DNA of 64,000 nt from DASWOJ01 sp964242415 (lineage in GTDB: Bacteria; Pseudomonadota; Alphaproteobacteria; Acetobacterales; Acetobacteraceae): positions 102,674 through 166,673 of the forward strand of contig CAXTAT010000009.1 of the NCBI GenBank assembly GCA_964242415.1. Reading direction: 5' to 3'. Below the pieces are notes generated by a model. The model was not told where the DNA came from and did no database searches. It saw nothing but the letters and a program-made list of their open reading frames with translations. Shown here one piece after another: positions 61,825-64,000 of the stretch (positions are counted from its first letter, which is position 1; the number at the start of each line of letters is the position of its first letter). The position numbers and the translations under genes are program-made.

Positions 61825-63126
61825 ATGGACGCAACGGGCACACAGGCGACAGGCGACCAGGCAACGGGCACGCCGCCGGCCGCCACCAACCGGCGCATCG
61901 ACGGCAAGCGCCTGTGGGCCAGCCTGATGGAGATGGCCGCCATCGGCGCCACCCCCAAGGGAGGCGTCCGCCGCCTGGCGCTGTCCGACGTGGACCGCGA
62001 CGGCCGCGACCGCTTCACCGCCCTGTGCCAAGCCGCCGGGCTGCGCGTCCGCGTGGACGGCATGGGCAACATGTTCGCCCGCCGCGAGGGCGCCGACCCC
62101 TCCCGCCCCCCGGTGCTGATGGGCAGCCACCTGGACAGCCAGCCCTCGGGCGGCAAGTTCGACGGCGCGCTGGGCGTGCTGGCCGGGCTGGAGGTGATGC
62201 GGACGCTGGACGACCTGGGCCTGCAGACCGACGCCCCCGTGGAGCTGGTCAACTGGACCGATGAGGAGGGCGCCCGGTTCGGCCGCAGCCTGATGGGGTC
62301 CGGCGTGTGGGGCGGCATGTTCGACCTGGCCGAAACGCAGGCGCTGCGGGACCCCGATGGCACGACGGTGGGTGCGGCGCTGGACGCCATCGGCTATCGC
62401 GGGGCCGAGCCGGTGCAGCCGTTCCCCGCCGATGCATACTTCGAGCTGCACATCGAGCAGGGGCCGATCCTGGAGCAGGAGGGCCTGCAGATCGGCATCG
62501 TCACCGGGGCGCAGGCGCAGGTGTGGTACGACCTGGTGGCGACGGGACAGGACAGCCACGCCGGCACCACGCCCCCGAGCGCCCGGCGCGACGCCCTGGT
62601 CTGCGCCGCCCGCGTGGTGGACCTGGTGGACCGCATGATGCGGGCGCGGGGGGAGCAGGGCCGCGGCACCGTGGGCCGGATGCAGGTGCGGCCCAACAGC
62701 CCCAACGTGATCCCCGGCGAGGTCCGCTTCAGCGCCGAGTTCCGCCACCCGGACGCGGCGGAGATCACCCGTCTGGCGGCGCAGTTCCCACGGGAGGCCG
62801 GGTTCCTGGCGCGGGATTGCGGGGTGGATTTGCAGGTCGTGGAGCTGTTCCGCATCCCGGCGCAGCCGTTCGACGCCGGGTGCGTGGATTTGGTGCGGCA
62901 GGCGGCGGCTCGGCTGGGGCTGCGCGCGCGGGAGATCGTGTCGGGGGCGGCGCATGATGCGGTGTATGTTGCGCCGCATGTGCCGACGGCGATGATCTTC
63001 ACGCCGTGCAAGGACGGGCTGAGCCATAACGAGGCGGAGAGCGTGGAGCCGGGGGAGGCGGAGGCTGGGTGCCAGGTGTTGTTTGAGGCGGTGGTGGCGC
63101 GGGCTTGTCGAGTCACCGATAGTTAG
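61825..63126 (+). CDS. Zn-dependent amidohydrolase (allantoate/N-carbamoyl-amino acid hydrolase family)
   Basis: This protein of about 433 residues in the M20 hydantoinase/carbamoylase family has metal ligands in VLMGSHLDSQPSGGKFDGAL, NWTDEEGARFGRSLMGSGVW, and FELHIEQGPILEQ, and the C-terminal FTPCKDGLSHNEAESVEPGE. It hydrolyses allantoate, N-carbamoyl-L-amino acids or beta-ureidopropionate to release ammonia and CO2. Start: ATG 61825 has GGAGG 5 nt upstream; ATG 61813 is possible. The first 20 residues are an Ala/Thr/Gly low-complexity repeat. The last residues may derive from the acquired segment that follows. Confidence 0.9.
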   Translation: MDATGTQATGDQATGTPPAATNRRIDGKRLWASLMEMAAIGATPKGGVRRLALSDVDRDGRDRFTALCQAAGLRVRVDGMGNMFARREGADPSRPPVLMGSHLDSQPSGGKFDGALGVLAGLEVMRTLDDLGLQTDAPVELVNWTDEEGARFGRSLMGSGVWGGMFDLAETQALRDPDGTTVGAALDAIGYRGAEPVQPFPADAYFELHIEQGPILEQEGLQIGIVTGAQAQVWYDLVATGQDSHAGTTPPSARRDALVCAARVVDLVDRMMRARGEQGRGTVGRMQVRPNSPNVIPGEVRFSAEFRHPDAAEITRLAAQFPREAGFLARDCGVDLQVVELFRIPAQPFDAGCVDLVRQAAARLGLRAREIVSGAAHDAVYVAPHVPTAMIFTPCKDGLSHNEAESVEPGEAEAGCQVLFEAVVARACRVTDS

Positions 63127-64000
63127 AATGGGATGTCATCCAGTATCAGTGAAGAATTGTAAGCTTGGTGGCCTTCAAGTGTGATCACTACTTTATACAA
63201 ACCAGATCGTAACTTGGCTTTTACCTGCCAAGCTGACGCTTTGAGCGGTGACGCTGGTAGCTCTGTGGTGTTCATCCGCACGCACATCTGCCCAGCCGCG
63301 TCCCGAACCTCAAGCGAGACCGATATCGGCTTCGCATCTGAACGAGGGTTCAGTCGGAACATTACACCCTCATTTGTGAGCAAAACCTTGTCAACGAATG
63401 CATAACGTTTCTCGAATACTTTAAGATCATCCGAGACAATTATCCTTCTCTCCCACTTTGCAGCATTTTTGCCGAGAGCGGTAATTAGCGTTGCGCGCTC
63501 AGCTTCTGATCGGCAATAAACCCAACGTAGTTTATCATCAAGTTCCATAGGGGAGGGTGCCAGAACCTCAGCGCAACGATGGGCGATGATGCTTCTGTCG
63601 CCTCCGGTGCCACCTTCGTGATACACTTTGCCGAATGGAATACTCCTGAAGAAGTCTTCGGTAGAGCTTTCAATTGCTCCCTTCTGCATATTTGCGTCTG
63701 AGAAGAACACGTCGTTCAACGAAAGCACGCGGCGCGCATCAAGAACGAACATCACCAAAATAGGTGCATGGGCATTGATGCCATATTGATGATCGGCAAG
63801 CTTCTGCACGCCCTCGATATGGTACTGCGTCGGCGTCCTAGGCCGAAAGTACAGACGAACGAAGTGATGAGCTCGCTGGCTGTTGTCAATAACTCCAATA
63901 GCAGCAACATCAAGAGTTCGAACCTGCGCCGAAGCCTTGCGGGACAGTAAGCGTCGGCTGTAGGCCGCGGTTTTGGTTGTCCGGCGCTGGCCTGAGTTGG
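63123..64000 (-). CDS. DarT-like (DUF4433) ADP-ribosyltransferase, 5' end beyond window
   Basis: The frame is open to the window edge, so the true start is outside; an internal GTG at 63809 is only an apparent start. Upstream sequence reads RAHHFVRLYFRPRTPTQYHI, matching the DarT segment with its NAD-contacting Arg. HAPILVMFVLDARRVLSLND, FFSDANMQKG, and HRCAEVLAPSPMELDDKLRW follow; the Glu in AEVL fits the catalytic Glu. A C-terminal beta-rich domain of about 100 residues is unrecognised. DarT toxins modify single-stranded DNA; DarG antitoxin is not visible here. GC content is well below the neighbours, and the stop overlaps the convergent gene by 4 nt. Confidence 0.72.
   Translation of the reverse strand, partial: NSGQRRTTKTAAYSRRLLSRKASAQVRTLDVAAIGVIDNSQRAHHFVRLYFRPRTPTQYHIEGVQKLADHQYGINAHAPILVMFVLDARRVLSLNDVFFSDANMQKGAIESSTEDFFRSIPFGKVYHEGGTGGDRSIIAHRCAEVLAPSPMELDDKLRWVYCRSEAERATLITALGKNAAKWERRIIVSDDLKVFEKRYAFVDKVLLTNEGVMFRLNPRSDAKPISVSLEVRDAAGQMCVRMNTTELPASPLKASAWQVKAKLRSGLYKVVITLEGHQAYNSSLILDDIPF

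Noticed and set aside
61210..63027. 605-codon minus-strand frame opposite the amidohydrolase
   Set aside because: His/Arg/Gln-rich shadow frame without motifs.
63123..63809. Taking the GTG at 63809 as the true start of the DarT-like gene
   Set aside because: The frame continues upstream with conserved family sequence (YFRPRTPTQYH) to the window edge.

Overview
This is a very GC-rich (roughly 70%) stretch of bacterial chromosome. The mix of a COQ7-type ubiquinone hydroxylase, DsbB, GluQRS, a PQQ-family sorbosone dehydrogenase with a dihaem cytochrome c, an Ohr peroxidase and a TAXI binding protein fits an alphaproteobacterium, plausibly an Acetobacteraceae/Roseomonas-like organism; the family-level placement is inference. 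I saw no rRNA, tRNA, CRISPR array or intact insertion sequence.

Layout. 1-1.7 kb: 3' part of a SNF2-type helicase. 1.8-3.6 kb: a LuxR-type regulator with a degenerate receiver domain, an AT-rich control region and a PAP2 phosphatase. 3.9-17.7 kb: one tightly coupled exopolysaccharide operon (priming glycosylphosphotransferase, five glycosyltransferases, acyltransferase, Wzc-like kinase, MurJ-type flippase, Wzy-like polymerase), followed by a secreted glycosidase. 19-28 kb: zwf, a GH63-type glucosidase, PhzF, an orphan TAXI protein and a sorbosone dehydrogenase/cytochrome pair. 28-35 kb: stress and nitrogen genes (RidA, Ohr, cupin, allophanate hydrolase, HtpG) with a frameshifted small membrane gene and a 29-residue micro-ORF. 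35.9-51.6 kb: a long co-directional block. Its first half (inositol-phosphate synthase, HD protein, methyltransferase, Gfo/Idh dehydrogenase, YcaO, TIM-barrel isomerase, GT4, PIG-L deacetylase) looks like an undescribed cyclitol-glycoside pathway. Its second half (OpgH-like glucosyltransferase, DUF4864, two tandem beta-helix proteins, a GH42-like hydrolase) looks like an envelope-polysaccharide module. 51.8-63.1 kb: mostly housekeeping genes (PNPOx-like, endonuclease III, GST, DsbB-COQ7, Mn catalase, HNH, esterase, GluQRS, RlmI-like methyltransferase, aldolase, amidohydrolase). 63.1-64.0 kb: an AT-richer, probably acquired DarT-like (DUF4433) gene cut by the window edge.

Two dispersed repeat families run through the window. 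One is a MITE-sized element of about 140-190 bp whose two arms are inverted copies and are themselves hairpins; there are seven paired copies and one solo arm, often immediately 5' of a start codon and twice read through in frame at the N-terminus of a secreted protein. The other is a roughly 33-bp palindromic repeat with about five copies.

Working picture: the cell invests heavily in surface carbohydrate (exopolysaccharide, a glucan-type module, and a possible inositol-based glycoside), with dispersed repeats remodelling gene starts between the modules.
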